The position numbers were made by a program, and so were the translations under genes. The notes below the pieces were generated by a model. It had not been told where the DNA came from. It saw nothing but the letters and a program-made list of their open reading frames with translations, and ran no database searches. From Anaerolineae bacterium (GTDB taxonomy: Bacteria; Chloroflexota; Anaerolineae; Aggregatilineales; JAFGMM01), in contig JAOSJO010000022.1 of NCBI GenBank assembly GCA_027494055.1, positions 434,001 through 498,000 on the forward strand: a stretch of 64,000 nucleotides of DNA, in the 5' to 3' direction. Shown piece by piece: positions 17,819 to 26,752 of this stretch (its first letter is position 1; each line of letters begins with the position of its first letter).

Positions 17819-20800
17819 GAACGGCGGCAAGGACGGCAAAGTCGGCGCGGTGCTGGTCGTCGGCGGGGGCATCGGCGGGATGCAGGCCGCGCTCGACCTG
17901 GCCGAGGCCGGCATCTACGTCTACCTGCTGGAGCGGTCGCCGGCCATCGGCGGCACGATGGCGCAGCTCGACAAGACCTTCCCCACCAACGACTGCGCGA
18001 TGTGCATCATGTCGCCCAAGCTGGTCGAGACGGGCCGCCACCGCAACATCGAGATCATCACCACCGCCGAGCTGCTGGACCTGCAAGGCGCGCCGGGGAA
18101 CTTCACCGCGCGCGTGTTGCAGCACCCGCGCTACGTGGACATCGACAAGTGCACCGGCTGCGGCGACTGCGCGGCGGTCTGCCCCAACGCGCTCCCGGAT
18201 GCGTTCAACGCCGGGCTGAGCGACCGCAAGGTGATTTACAAGCTCTATCCCCAGGCCATCCCCAACGCCTACGCTATCGAGAAGGCGGGCGTCGCGCCGT
18301 GCCGGGACGCCTGCCCCATCCACCAGCGCGCGCAGGGCTACGTGGCGCTCGTCCGCGAGGGCCGCTATGCCGACGCCTACCGCACCATCCTGGACGACAA
18401 CCCCTTCCCCAGCGTGTGCGGGCGCGTGTGCAACCACCGCTGTGAGGACGCCTGCTCGCGCAACCAGGTCGGTGAAGCGCCGGTCAACATCATGGCGCTC
18501 AAGCGCTTTGTGGCGGATTGGGCCAACCAGAATCCCGAATTGGTTGCAGGGGAAGGACGTCCCTTGCCCCGACAGGAGTCGAAACACCAGGTCGCCATCG
18601 TCGGCTCCGGGCCGGCGGGCATGACGTGCGCGCGCGACCTGGTCCGCGCCGGGTGCCGCGTCACCGTGTACGAGGCGCTGCCCGCGCCCGGCGGCATGAT
18701 GCGCGTCGGCATCCCGGAGTACCGCCTGCCCTACGCGCGCGTGCAGGAGGAGATCGACGCGATTCTGGCCGAGGGCGTGGAACTCAGGCTCAACACGCGC
18801 GTGGACGACGTCATGGCGCTGCGGGACGAATACGACGCCGTGTTCGTCGCGGTCGGCGCGCACGAGGCGGTGAGGCTGCCCATCCCCGGCCACGACCTGC
18901 CCGGCGTGCTCGGCGCGACGGATTTTCTCCGCGATATATCTCTGGGTAGGGGCACGGCATGCCGTGCCCCTACTCCAGCACGCAGGTGACGAAGCCTCTG
19001 ACATCAGAGGCCATCGCGTGCTCGTCCTCGGCGGCGGCAACGTCGCCATCGACGCGGCGCAGACCGCCGTCCGCCTCGGCGCGGCGTGGGTGGGCATGGC
19101 CTGCCTGGAGAGCCGCGACACGATGCCGGCGCACCAGTGGGAGGTGCGCGACGCCGAGGAAGAGGACATCGCGGTGTTCCCGTCGCGCACGTTCAAGGAG
19201 ATCACGAGCGAAGGCGGGCGCGTCACCGGCGTGCGCTGCGTGGGCGTGGACTTTCGCGGCTTCGTCGAGGGTCGCCCCGACTTCGACGAGCTTCCCGGCA
19301 CGGAAGAGGTCATCCCCGCCGACGTGGTGATCTTCGCCATCGGCCAGCGCCCGGACGCCGCCCTGCTCTCCGAAGCAGTCGAGACGGTGCGCGGGCGGTA
19401 CCCCAAGGTGGACCCGGACACGCTCGCGACGAGCGCGCCCGGCGTCTTCGCCGGCGGCGACTGCGTGACCGGCACCGCGTTTGTGGTCGATGCGATTGCG
19501 GCGGGCCACAAGGCGGCGCGCGGGATTCTGGAATACCTTGTTGACCAGGCAGAGGCAAAGCATGCCTTACCCCCACGCCCAAGCGAGACACCTGTCGCGC
19601 TGCTCGAACCCGCCGAGGTGACGCAGCGCATGGACGCGCTGCCCGCGCTCCGCGCGCCGCGTATCGATCCGCCCCGCCGCCCCGCCGGCGCGCGCGTCCG
19701 CGACTTCGGTGAGGTGTACGGCGCGCTCACCGAGGCCGAGGCGCGCGCGGAGGCGGCGCGCTGCCTGGCGTGCGGCGTGTGCTCGGAGTGCGGCGCGTGC
19801 GTGATCGCGTGCCGCGCCGGGGCCATCGACCACACGATGCAACCCCGGCAGTTAGACCTCAACGTCGGCGCGGTGGTGCTCGCGCCGGGGCTGGACACCG
19901 CACCCGGCGATATCCGCCCGGAGTTCGGCTACGGGCACTGCGCGAACGTGCTCACCAGCCGCGAGTTCGAGCGCCTGCTGAGCGCGAGCGGCCCCACGAT
20001 GGGCGCCGTGACCCGGCCCAGCGACGGCGCGCACCCGCGCAAGGTGGCGTGGATCCAGTGCGTGGGCAGCCGCGACCAGACCTGCGGCGCGGATTACTGC
20101 TCGTCGGTGTGCTGCATGTACACCACCAAAGAGGCCGTCATCGCCAGGGAGCACGACGCCAACATCGAGCCGACCGTCTTCTACATGGACCTCCGCGCGT
20201 TCGGCAAGGGCTTCGAGCGCTACATCGAGCGCGCAGAGCGCGAACAGGGCGTGCGCTACGTGCGCGCGATGCCCGCCGCCGTGCGCGAGGTCCCCGGCAC
20301 GAAGAACCTGCGCGTCCAGTACGCGACGCCCGACGGCAAGAACGTCGAGGAAGAGTTCGACATGGTTGTGCTGAGCGTCGGCCTGCGGCCTGGGCGCGAG
20401 ACGGAGGCGCTGGCGCGGCGGCTGGGCGTCGCGCTCAACCGCTTCGGCTTCGCCGAGCCGGGCGCGTTCCGCCCGGCGGAGACCTCGCGGCCCGGCGTGT
20501 TCGTGGCGGGCGCGTTCGCCGAGCCGAAGGACATCCCCGAAACCGTGATCGAGGCGTCGTGCGCCGGGATGCTCGCGTCGGGCCTGCTTGCCGAGGCGCG
20601 CGACACGCTCACCGTGACGCCGGAGTACCCGCCCGAACGCGACGTGAGCGAGGAGGAGCCGCGCGTCGGCGTGTTCGTGTGCCACTGCGGCATCAACATC
20701 GGCAGCGTGGTGGACGTGCCCGACGTGGTGGAGTACGCGAAGACGCTGCCCAACGTCGCCTACGCGGAGCACAACCTGTACACCTGCTCGCAGGACACGC

Positions 20801-22481
20801 AGGCGCGCATCCGCGACGTGATTGTGGAGAACGACCTCAACCGCGTGATCGTGGCGAGCTGCACGCCGCGCACGCACGAGCCGCTGTTCCAGGACACGCT
20901 GCGTGCGGCGGGCCTCAACCCGCACCTGTTCGAGATGGCGAACATCCGCGAGCAGGCGTCGTGGGTGCACCGGAACGACCCCGCCGCCGCGACCGCGAAG
21001 GCCAAGGATATGGTCCGCATGGCGGCGAGCAAGGCGGCGAAGCTGGTCCCGATCCGGCGCAGCACGTTCACGGTGAACCCGCGCGCGCTGGTGATCGGCG
21101 GCGGTATCGCCGGCATGACGGCGGCGCTGAGCCTCGCGGCGCAGGGCTTCCCGGTGACGCTGGTCGAGCGCGAGCCGGCGCTTGGCGGCAACCTGCGGCA
21201 CATTCTCACGCCCATCCCCCTCACCCCAGGGAGAGGGCCTTCCGGCGCGCTGACGCCCCCTCTTCATCCCTGGTGGGGGAGGGGTCCGGAGATGAGCGGG
21301 GAAGACGACCCCCAGGCGCTCTTGCGCGCCACCATCGCCGCCGTAAGCGCCGAGCCGCGCATCACGGTGGCGCTGGGCGCTGAGGTGGAGCAGATCGGCG
21401 GGTACAAGGGCAAGTTCACCACCACGATCCGCCACGCCGACGGATCGCGCGAGGAGGTTGAACACGGCGCGGTGGTCGTCGCCACGGGCGCGCGCATGAC
21501 CGAGCCGCAGGCGTTCGGCTACGGCGCGCTGGAAGGCGTGGTCACGCAGCGGGAGTTTGAGCGTGAGCTGGCGGAAAGATCCCAGGGAGCTCAAGCGCCC
21601 TGGGAGCTACCCAGAAGTCTGTCGTGATGATCCAATGCGTCGGCTCGCGCGACGCGGCGCACCCCTACTGCTCGCGCATCTGCTGCACCGAGGCGATCAA
21701 GAACGCGCTGCACCTGAAGGACCTCGACCTGGACGCGGAGGTGTACATCCTGTACCGCGACATCCGCACCTACGGCTTCCGCGAGGCGCTCTACACCGAG
21801 GCGCGGCGGCGCGGGGTGATCTTCCTTGAGTACGACCCCGACGACCCGCCGGCTGTAGGGGGCGAACCGACGGTCCCTCGCCCTAGGGCGATCCAACGGA
21901 TCGCCCCTGCCGAGGTCACGGTGAATGTGCAACCGTCCGGCGCGCCCGTCACCCTCCACGCGGACCGCGTTGTGCTCAGCGCGGGCATCGAGCCGGACGC
22001 GGAGGCGAACGACGCGCTGGCGAAGCTGCTCAAGGTGCCGCTCAATGAGGATGGCTTCTTCCTGGAGGCGCACGTCAAGCTGCGCCCGCTCGACTTCGCC
22101 GCCGAGGGCGTGTACCTGTGCGGGCTGGCGCACTCGCCGCGCTTCATCGACGAAGCGATGGCGCAGGCGCGCGGCGCGGCGATGCGCGCGGCGGCGCTGC
22201 TGAGCAAGGACGAGCTGGAGTCGCAGCCGCTCGTCGCCGAGGTGAGCCCGCGCCTGTGCGCCGCGTGCGGCGTGTGTGTGGAGGTGTGCCCGTATGGGGC
22301 GCGCGTGCTCGACGGCGACGCGCCCTACGCGCAGGTGATCGAGGTGCTGTGCCAGGGGTGCGGCGCGTGCGTGGTCGCCTGCCCGAACAAGGCGAGCCAG
22401 CAGCGTGGCTTCACGCCGGCGCAGGTGCTCGGCATGGCGGACATGGCGCTTGAGGCCCTCACCCCTAACCCTCTCCCATAA
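17811..22481 (+). CDS. hdrA: Giant HdrA3: HdrA1 + GltD/NfnB-like + HdrA2 in one chain, interrupted by palindromes
   Basis: Read through its two frame changes this is a ~1,550-residue protein. Order: HdrA1-like FAD domain (VLVVGGGIGGMQAALDLA) with CTGCGDCAAVCPNA; a GltD/NfnB-like insert (CRDACPIHQRAQGY, AIVGSGPAGMTCARDL, VLVLGGGNVAIDAA, GVFAGGDCVTG); the rest of HdrA1 (CLACGVCSECGACVIAC, IQCVGSRDQTCG); then an HdrA2-like half (VFVCHCGINIGSVVD, second FAD site, IQCVGSRDAAHP) ending CAACGVCVEVCPYGA and CQGCGACVVACPNKA. Frame changes coincide with palindromes at 18946-18973 (28 bp, +1) and 21580-21609; others at 21216 and 21855 are in frame. The present stop lies inside a repeat; the older end is probably 22610. 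Confidence 0.85.
18946..18973. repeat. Family B palindrome breaking hdrA3
   Basis: A perfect 28-bp palindrome (half-site GTAGGGGCACGGCA) sits between FLRDISLG and VLVLGGGNVAID. Its length is 27+1, which matches the +1 frame change seen exactly here. Confidence 0.8.
21216..21287. repeat. Family A inverted-repeat element inside hdrA3, in frame
   Basis: CCCCCTCACCCCAGGGAGAGG ... TGGTGGGGGAGGGG, read as PLTPGRGPSGALTPPLHPWW between LGGNLRHI and DDPQALLRA, a variable loop of HdrA. No frame change. Confidence 0.7.
21580..21609. repeat. Family E palindrome at second hdrA3 frame change
   Basis: TCCCAGGGAGCTC ... GCGCCCTGGGAGCT forms a hairpin. The HdrA reading frame stops just after it (21625-21627) and resumes one frame over with KSVVMIQCVGSRD. 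A second copy is intergenic at 33511-33545. Confidence 0.7.
21855..21911. repeat. Family C-like repeat inside hdrA3, in frame
   Basis: GTAGGGGGCGAACCGACGG and then GGGCGATCC..GGATCGCCCC are translated as VGGEPTVPRPRAIQRIAPA in a loop of the HdrA2-like half without a frame change. Confidence 0.6.
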
Positions 22482-22594
22482 AAGGGAGAGGGGAACTGGG
22501 GTAATATCCCACCTCTGACCTCCCTCTCCCCTTGTGGGAGAGGGGACGCCGACCGAAGGTCGGCGGGGGTGAGGGGCATGGCGGACATGGCGCT
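22431..22594. mobile_element. Family A element with 20-bp flanking direct repeat at hdrA3 3' end
   Basis: GGCATGGCGGACATGGCGCT occurs at 22431-22450 and again, identical, at 22575-22594. Between them is a repeat element (22454-22574) starting GGCCCTCACCCCTAACCC and ending GGGGGTGAGGGGC. The direct repeat encodes GMADMAL, the end of HdrA3. After the second copy the frame reads VEIG and stops at 22610. The structure looks like an insertion with a long target duplication that replaced the native C-terminus by EALTPNPLP. Confidence 0.8.
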
Positions 22595-22653
22595 CGTGGA
22601 GATTGGGTAATGAGCAAGATGCGCGCCGTGATTGGTGGCCGGGAAGGCCGGGC

Positions 22654-22869
22654 GTGAGCGCAGGCAACAGGAGTTGCATCTATGTCCTTGTGGGGCTGGT
22701 ATGCCTCTTCAGCGGCTTCTTTATCGTGCTGCGGGGGCTGCTGGGCGGCGGCGACAGCGCCGCCGCGCTTGCCGGTCTGGCCGCCGTGATCGCCGGCGTC
22801 CTGCTGCTCGTGCGCGGGCGCAGGGCCTTTTTCGATAGACGAGTGATAGGTTGGCAGGGGGAACGATGA
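22654..22869 (+). CDS. Small two-helix membrane protein
   Basis: This 71-residue protein from GTG 22654 has two hydrophobic helices (CIYVLVGLVCLFSGFFIVLRG and ALAGLAAVIAGVLLLVRG) and a basic tail. It sits between hdrA3 and mvhD, and its stop overlaps the mvhD start (ATGA 22866-22869). It might be a membrane anchor for the otherwise soluble complex, but that is conjecture; no family is recognised. Confidence 0.5.
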   Translation: MSAGNRSCIYVLVGLVCLFSGFFIVLRGLLGGGDSAAALAGLAAVIAGVLLLVRGRRAFFDRRVIGWQGER

Positions 22870-23297
22870 CAGACGACACTTTTGAACCCCGTATCGTGGC
22901 GTATCTTTGCAATTGGTGCACGTACACCGGCGCGGACCTGGCCGGCACGTCGCGGCTGCAATACCCGCCCAACGTGCGCATCATCCGCCTGATGTGCTCC
23001 GGCTCGGTGGACCCGACGTATGTGCTCCAGCCGCTCCTCCAGGGCGCGGACGGGGTCCTCATCGGCGGCTGCCATCCCGGCGACTGCCACTACCAGGAGG
23101 GCAACTACAAGGCGCGGCGGCGCTACGTCGCGCTGAGGACCATCCTGGAGAGCGCCGGCTTCGAGCCAGAGCGCGTGTGGCTGCGCTGGATCAGCGCCAG
23201 CGAGGGCGCGCGCTTCGCCGATACGGTCAGAGAGATGACCGAGGCCATACGCGCGTTGGGGCCGAACCCACTCAAGGTGGCGTGGGAGGTCGGTTAG
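22866..23297 (+). CDS. mvhD: MvhD-type hydrogenase iron-sulfur subunit
   Basis: This 143-residue protein with the MvhD pattern has CNWCTYTGADLAG near the N-terminus, RLMCSGSVDP, and GGCHPGDCHYQEGNYKA with the last two ligands of the 2Fe-2S cluster. In methanogens MvhD links hydrogenase or formate dehydrogenase to HdrA. Here it follows hdrA3 and precedes the FdhB/FrhB-like subunit, so the same adaptor role is likely. The start ATG 22866 has GGCAGGGGG upstream. Confidence 0.92.
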   Translation: MTDDTFEPRIVAYLCNWCTYTGADLAGTSRLQYPPNVRIIRLMCSGSVDPTYVLQPLLQGADGVLIGGCHPGDCHYQEGNYKARRRYVALRTILESAGFEPERVWLRWISASEGARFADTVREMTEAIRALGPNPLKVAWEVG

Positions 23298-23327
23298 GAA
23301 GCGAACCACGCATCACACGAGGGCATA

Positions 23328-23476
23328 GGTATCTGTTCACCCTGTCCTTTTGGTGTCGCGCTTTGGTGCGTTTTTCGTAACCCGACGACTGAAGTCGTCG
23401 GCTAATCGCAAGAATTGTCCACAGGAACACGAATTAGCCCGCGACTTCAGCGGGATCCAAAAAGGTGAACAGTTAC
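23328..23476. repeat. MITE-like inverted-repeat element, family D, copy 2
   Basis: GGTATCTGTTCACC at the left is mirrored by GGTGAACAGTTAC at the right. Inside are CCCGACGACTGAAGTCGTCGG and GCCCGCGACTTCAGCGGG. Same architecture as 6920-7074. It separates mvhD from the next gene. Confidence 0.8.
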
Positions 23477-23511
23477 GGCATACAAGGCTCGTGGTTGATC
23501 AGGAGGCGTCA

Positions 23512-24622
23512 TTGGTCAGGAAATTTATCCCGGTGCACGACGGCGATACGCAGGCTGCGCTGGCGGGCTTTCTCCTGGCGTTGCTCGCGTTGGACGACAT
23601 CGACGCGGTGTTCACGCCGCTGCGCATGGCGAACGGCGGCGTCACGCACGCGCTGGTCGCCGACCCAGACCTGCTCGCACACGCCGACCCGCTCGCGCCT
23701 GTGCTCCCGGTGAACGGCGCAACGCAGATGGCGCGCCTCACCGTGCGCGAGAACCGCGCGCGCATCGCCGCCGTGATGCGCCCGTGCGAGCTGCGCGCGC
23801 TTGTAGAGCTGGTGAAGCTGCGGCAGGCCAGTCTGGAGGGCGTCACCGTCATCGGCATGGACTGCCTGGGCGCGTACCCCGTGCCCGACTTCATGGCTGG
23901 CGACATCGCGCCGATCCCGCGCGGCGTCGAGACGGGCGAGATCAAGCCGCTGGAGGGCTACCGCTTCCGCGACGCGTGCCAGATGTGCGAGCAGCCCACG
24001 CCCGGCGCGGGGCGCGACGATCAAGATCAGGCTCATCGGCTCGGACCCGCGCCAGGGGATCACGGTGGATTTGCCGGAGGCGTTCGCCGCGCTGCCGATG
24101 CTGGAATCGGACCGCGATGGCGTGGGCGAGAAGCGCGCGGCGGCAGTGGGCCGGCTGGTGGAGATGCGCACCGGGCAGCGCGACGCGAAATTCGCCGACA
24201 TCCGCGCCCGGCTGCGCGACAACGGCGGGATGGAGGACATCTTCGCCGCGTGCCTCCACTGCATGAACTGCCAGCAGCTCTGCCCGCTCTGCTACTGCAA
24301 GGTGTGCCTGTTCCGGGGGCAGGTGTTCGACCACTCGCCGGAGAAGTACATCGCCTGGGCGAAACGCAAGGGTGCGCTGCGGATGCCCACCGACACGATC
24401 CTCTTCCACCTCACGCGCCTGAACCACATGGCGCTCAGTTGCGTCGGCTGCGGCATGTGCACCGAGGCGTGCCCTGCGGAAATCCCGGTCGGGCAGGTGT
24501 TCCGCGCGATTGGGGCCGACGTGCAGGCCGCGTTTGAGTACCAGCCGGGGCACGACCTGGACGAGCCGCTGCCGCTGGTGACGTTCCGCGAGAACGAGTG
24601 GGCCGAGATCGGCGAGGAGTAG
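23512..24622 (+). CDS. Coenzyme F420 hydrogenase/formate dehydrogenase beta-like subunit (one frameshift)
   Basis: Joined, this is a ~369-residue FrhB/FdhB-like flavin/iron-sulfur protein. N-terminal half: LPVNGATQMARLTVREN and MRPCELRALVELVKL; then CQMCEQPTP, CLHCMNCQQLCPLCYCKVC and the ferredoxin motif CVGCGMCTEACPAE. The frame changes at ~24010-24020, after QPTPGAG, and resumes at ATIKIRLIGSD. TTG 23512 is chosen because AGGAGG lies 5 nt upstream; in-frame GTG 23491 is possible. Family members pass electrons from F420H2, NADH or formate partners to Hdr complexes. No catalytic formate dehydrogenase or hydrogenase subunit is in the window. Confidence 0.85.
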
Positions 24623-24629
24623 GCAGCAG

Positions 24630-25117
24630 GTGCGCGTCACGTACACGCCCATCGGGGTGCTGCGCACGCCGTTCGCCCGGCGCGAGGGGATGCCCATCCA
24701 GCCGGCGCGCTCGGACGCCGCCGGCCGCGCCGAGATCGACCCGCAGTACCGCGAGGCGCTCAGGGACCTGGAGGGCTTCTCCCACATCATGCTACTGTAC
24801 CACTTTCACCACGCCGGCGCGCCCACGCTGACGGTTCGCCCTTTTCTGGACGATGCGGCGCACGGGCTTTTCGCCACGCGCCACCCCGACCGGCCCAACC
24901 CGATTGGCCTGTCGGTCGTGCGGCTGGACCGGGTGGAGATGGACCCTCCCCTGTGTTGCACGTGACCGGCGTGGACATGCTCGACGGCACGCCGCTGCTC
25001 GACATCAAACCTTACGTGCCGGCTTTCGACTGCTACGACGCCGACCGCACCGGCTGGATCGGCGCGCAGGGTGCGGGGCTGGACGCCCGCCCGTGGCGCG
25101 CCCGCTACGATGAATGA
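24630..25117 (+). CDS. trmO: TrmO-like tRNA t6A37 N6-methyltransferase (TsaA/YaeB family, one frameshift)
   Basis: Joined, this is a ~162-residue beta-barrel protein. It has YTPIGVLRTPF at the start, IDPQYREALRDLEGFSHIMLLYHFH, ATRHPDRPNPIGLSVVRL and, after a frame change at ~24945, VLHVTGVDMLDGTPLLDIKPYV, all typical of TsaA/TrmO. These enzymes use SAM to methylate N6-threonylcarbamoyladenosine-37 in tRNA. Its place between two subunits of the electron-transfer cluster, 7 nt after the FdhB-like gene, is odd but is seen for TsaA-like genes beside other operons. Confidence 0.85.
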
Positions 25118-25147
25118 GGGCGCGCGATTTGAGCTAAGGAGACCCGG

Positions 25148-25826
25148 ATGAGCGACGATCAAATCCCCATCTACATCATGGGCAAGCGCTACGACGTGCC
25201 GCCAAGCCTGACGATCATGAAGGCGATGGAGTGGGCTGGCTACACGCTGGTGCGCGGCGTGGGGTGCCGGGGCGGGTTCTGCGGCGCGTGCGCGACCGCC
25301 TACCGCCTCCAGGGCGACCCCAGGCTGTACTTCGGCCTCGCGTGCCAGACCGTCGTCGAGCCGAACATGTACCTGGCGCAGATTCCGTTCTTCCCGGCGC
25401 AGCGCGCGACGTACCGCATCGAGGACCTGGAGCCGACCGCGGCCACGCTCTACCGCTTCTACCCGGAGGCGCTGCGCTGCCTGGGGTGTGGCGCGTGCTC
25501 CAAGGCGTGCCCGCAGGAACTCGACGTGCGCGACTACATGGCTCTCCGCCATGCGCGGCGACATCGCCGCCATCGCGCAGAAGTCGTTCGACTGCATCAT
25601 GTGCGGGCTGTGCGCGGCGCGCTGCCCCGCCGAGGAGGCGCAGTACAACATCGCGATCCTGGCGCGCCGGCTCTACGGGCGCTACCTCGCGCCGCGCTCG
25701 GCGCACCTGGAACAGCGCGTCGAGGAGATCGAAGAGGGCGTGTTCAACGCGCCGATTGCCGAACTCATGAGCATGGACGAAACCGGCCTGCGCGCGCGCT
25801 ACAACGCGCGGGAAGTCGAGAAGTGA
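25148..25826 (+). CDS. Fumarate-reductase/TfrB-like iron-sulfur subunit (one frameshift)
   Basis: Joined, this is a ~225-residue protein with the SdhB/FrdB layout: a plant-type 2Fe-2S domain (VGCRGGFCGACATAYR, last ligand in LACQTVVEP) followed by CLGCGACSKACPQE and CIMCGLCAARCPAE for further clusters. The frame changes at ~25545 and resumes LSAMRGDIAAIAQ. Start ATG 25148 behind AAGGAG. Its likely partner is the flavoprotein at 26753, and the pair would connect the Hdr complex to fumarate/succinate or a similar substrate. No membrane anchor subunit is present, favouring a soluble TfrAB-like enzyme. Confidence 0.85.
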
Positions 25827-25847
25827 GGTAGGAAAGCGCAGCCGCCG

Positions 25848-26700
25848 ATGATTTACGCTTTAGACGAGGCAGGTTACGCCAGGGTGCGCACGCTGTTTGC
25901 GCCGCTGCGGTTTCACCTTGCCAGCGCGGCGGTGCTCGACGGCAACAACCCCGGCGCAGTGTTTGTCAACGATGTTGACAGCCCGCACGCTGCGTTCATG
26001 GTTTCACCGGAGGGGTGTTATCTCGCCGGGACTCCAGACGACGCGCGCTTCAACTGCGCGTTGAATCAAGCCCTTTTCGGCGGAACCCTCTTTGGCCGCA
26101 ATGTCGGCGCGGTGTATGTCGTCTGCGATTCGGAGGGATGGCGTGAACATCTGCCGGCCGTGTTCTCGCCCAGGGAGCCGATCCGATGCCCCGGCTGCAC
26201 TTCGTCTGCCGCACGCTGAAGCACGATTGGCGCAGTTCCTCCCCGATGGGTATGCCGTGCAGGCATCACGGGTGATCTGCTCAGCCGCCCTGATTTCCGC
26301 GTGCCGGAGCACCTCAGGAGTTGGATTGCCAACAACTGGGGACGACCGCCGCCTTTCTGGACAAAGGCTTCGGCTTCGCCACTGTACACGGGAACGAGGT
26401 TGTCTCCTGGTCGCTCGCCGACTGCGTCAGCGGCGCGGCCTGCGAGATCGGACACACCGCTGAGGCGCACCGGCGGCGCGGGCTGGCGGCGGCCACTGCC
26501 GCCGCGGCGGTGGAACATGCGCTGTCCAACGGCTTTACGACCGTTGGCTGGCACACTTCCAAGGACAACGTGGGTCGATCTGCACGGCAGAGCGCGTTGG
26601 GTTTGAGAGAGAGCGCGACTACGCCATGCACTTCTTTGTCTTCGACGAGGCTGGACACCGATCCGCAAAGGCTTTCTATGCCGGCCTGATGCCTGCATAG
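25848..26700 (+). pseudogene. GNAT acetyltransferase, several frameshifts
   Basis: The pieces of one ~280-residue GNAT protein are spread over three frames. MIYALDEAGYARVRTLFAPL and HAAFMVSPEGCYLAGTPDD lie first. Then LHFVCR and HDWR; then FGFATVHGNEVVSWSLADC with the acetyl-CoA site GHTAEAHRRRGLAAATAAAA and GWHTSKDN. Last, after another shift, TAERVGFERERDYAMHFFVF and KAFYAGLMPA with a TAG at 26698-26700. At least three shifts suggest real decay, though base-call errors are common in this window. It is unrelated to the flanking redox subunits. Confidence 0.7.
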
Positions 26701-26752
26701 CGCCCAGGGGCGAAGGCTCGACCCTGTTGAGGCACGCGAAGGAGCGAACCAC

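Noticed and set aside
7787-22610. sHdr sulfur-oxidation cluster (order C1B1A...C2B2 is similar)
   Set aside because: No lipoate-binding protein or lipoate-assembly genes, and the HdrA proteins are of the bifurcating type with ferredoxin motifs and MvhD downstream.
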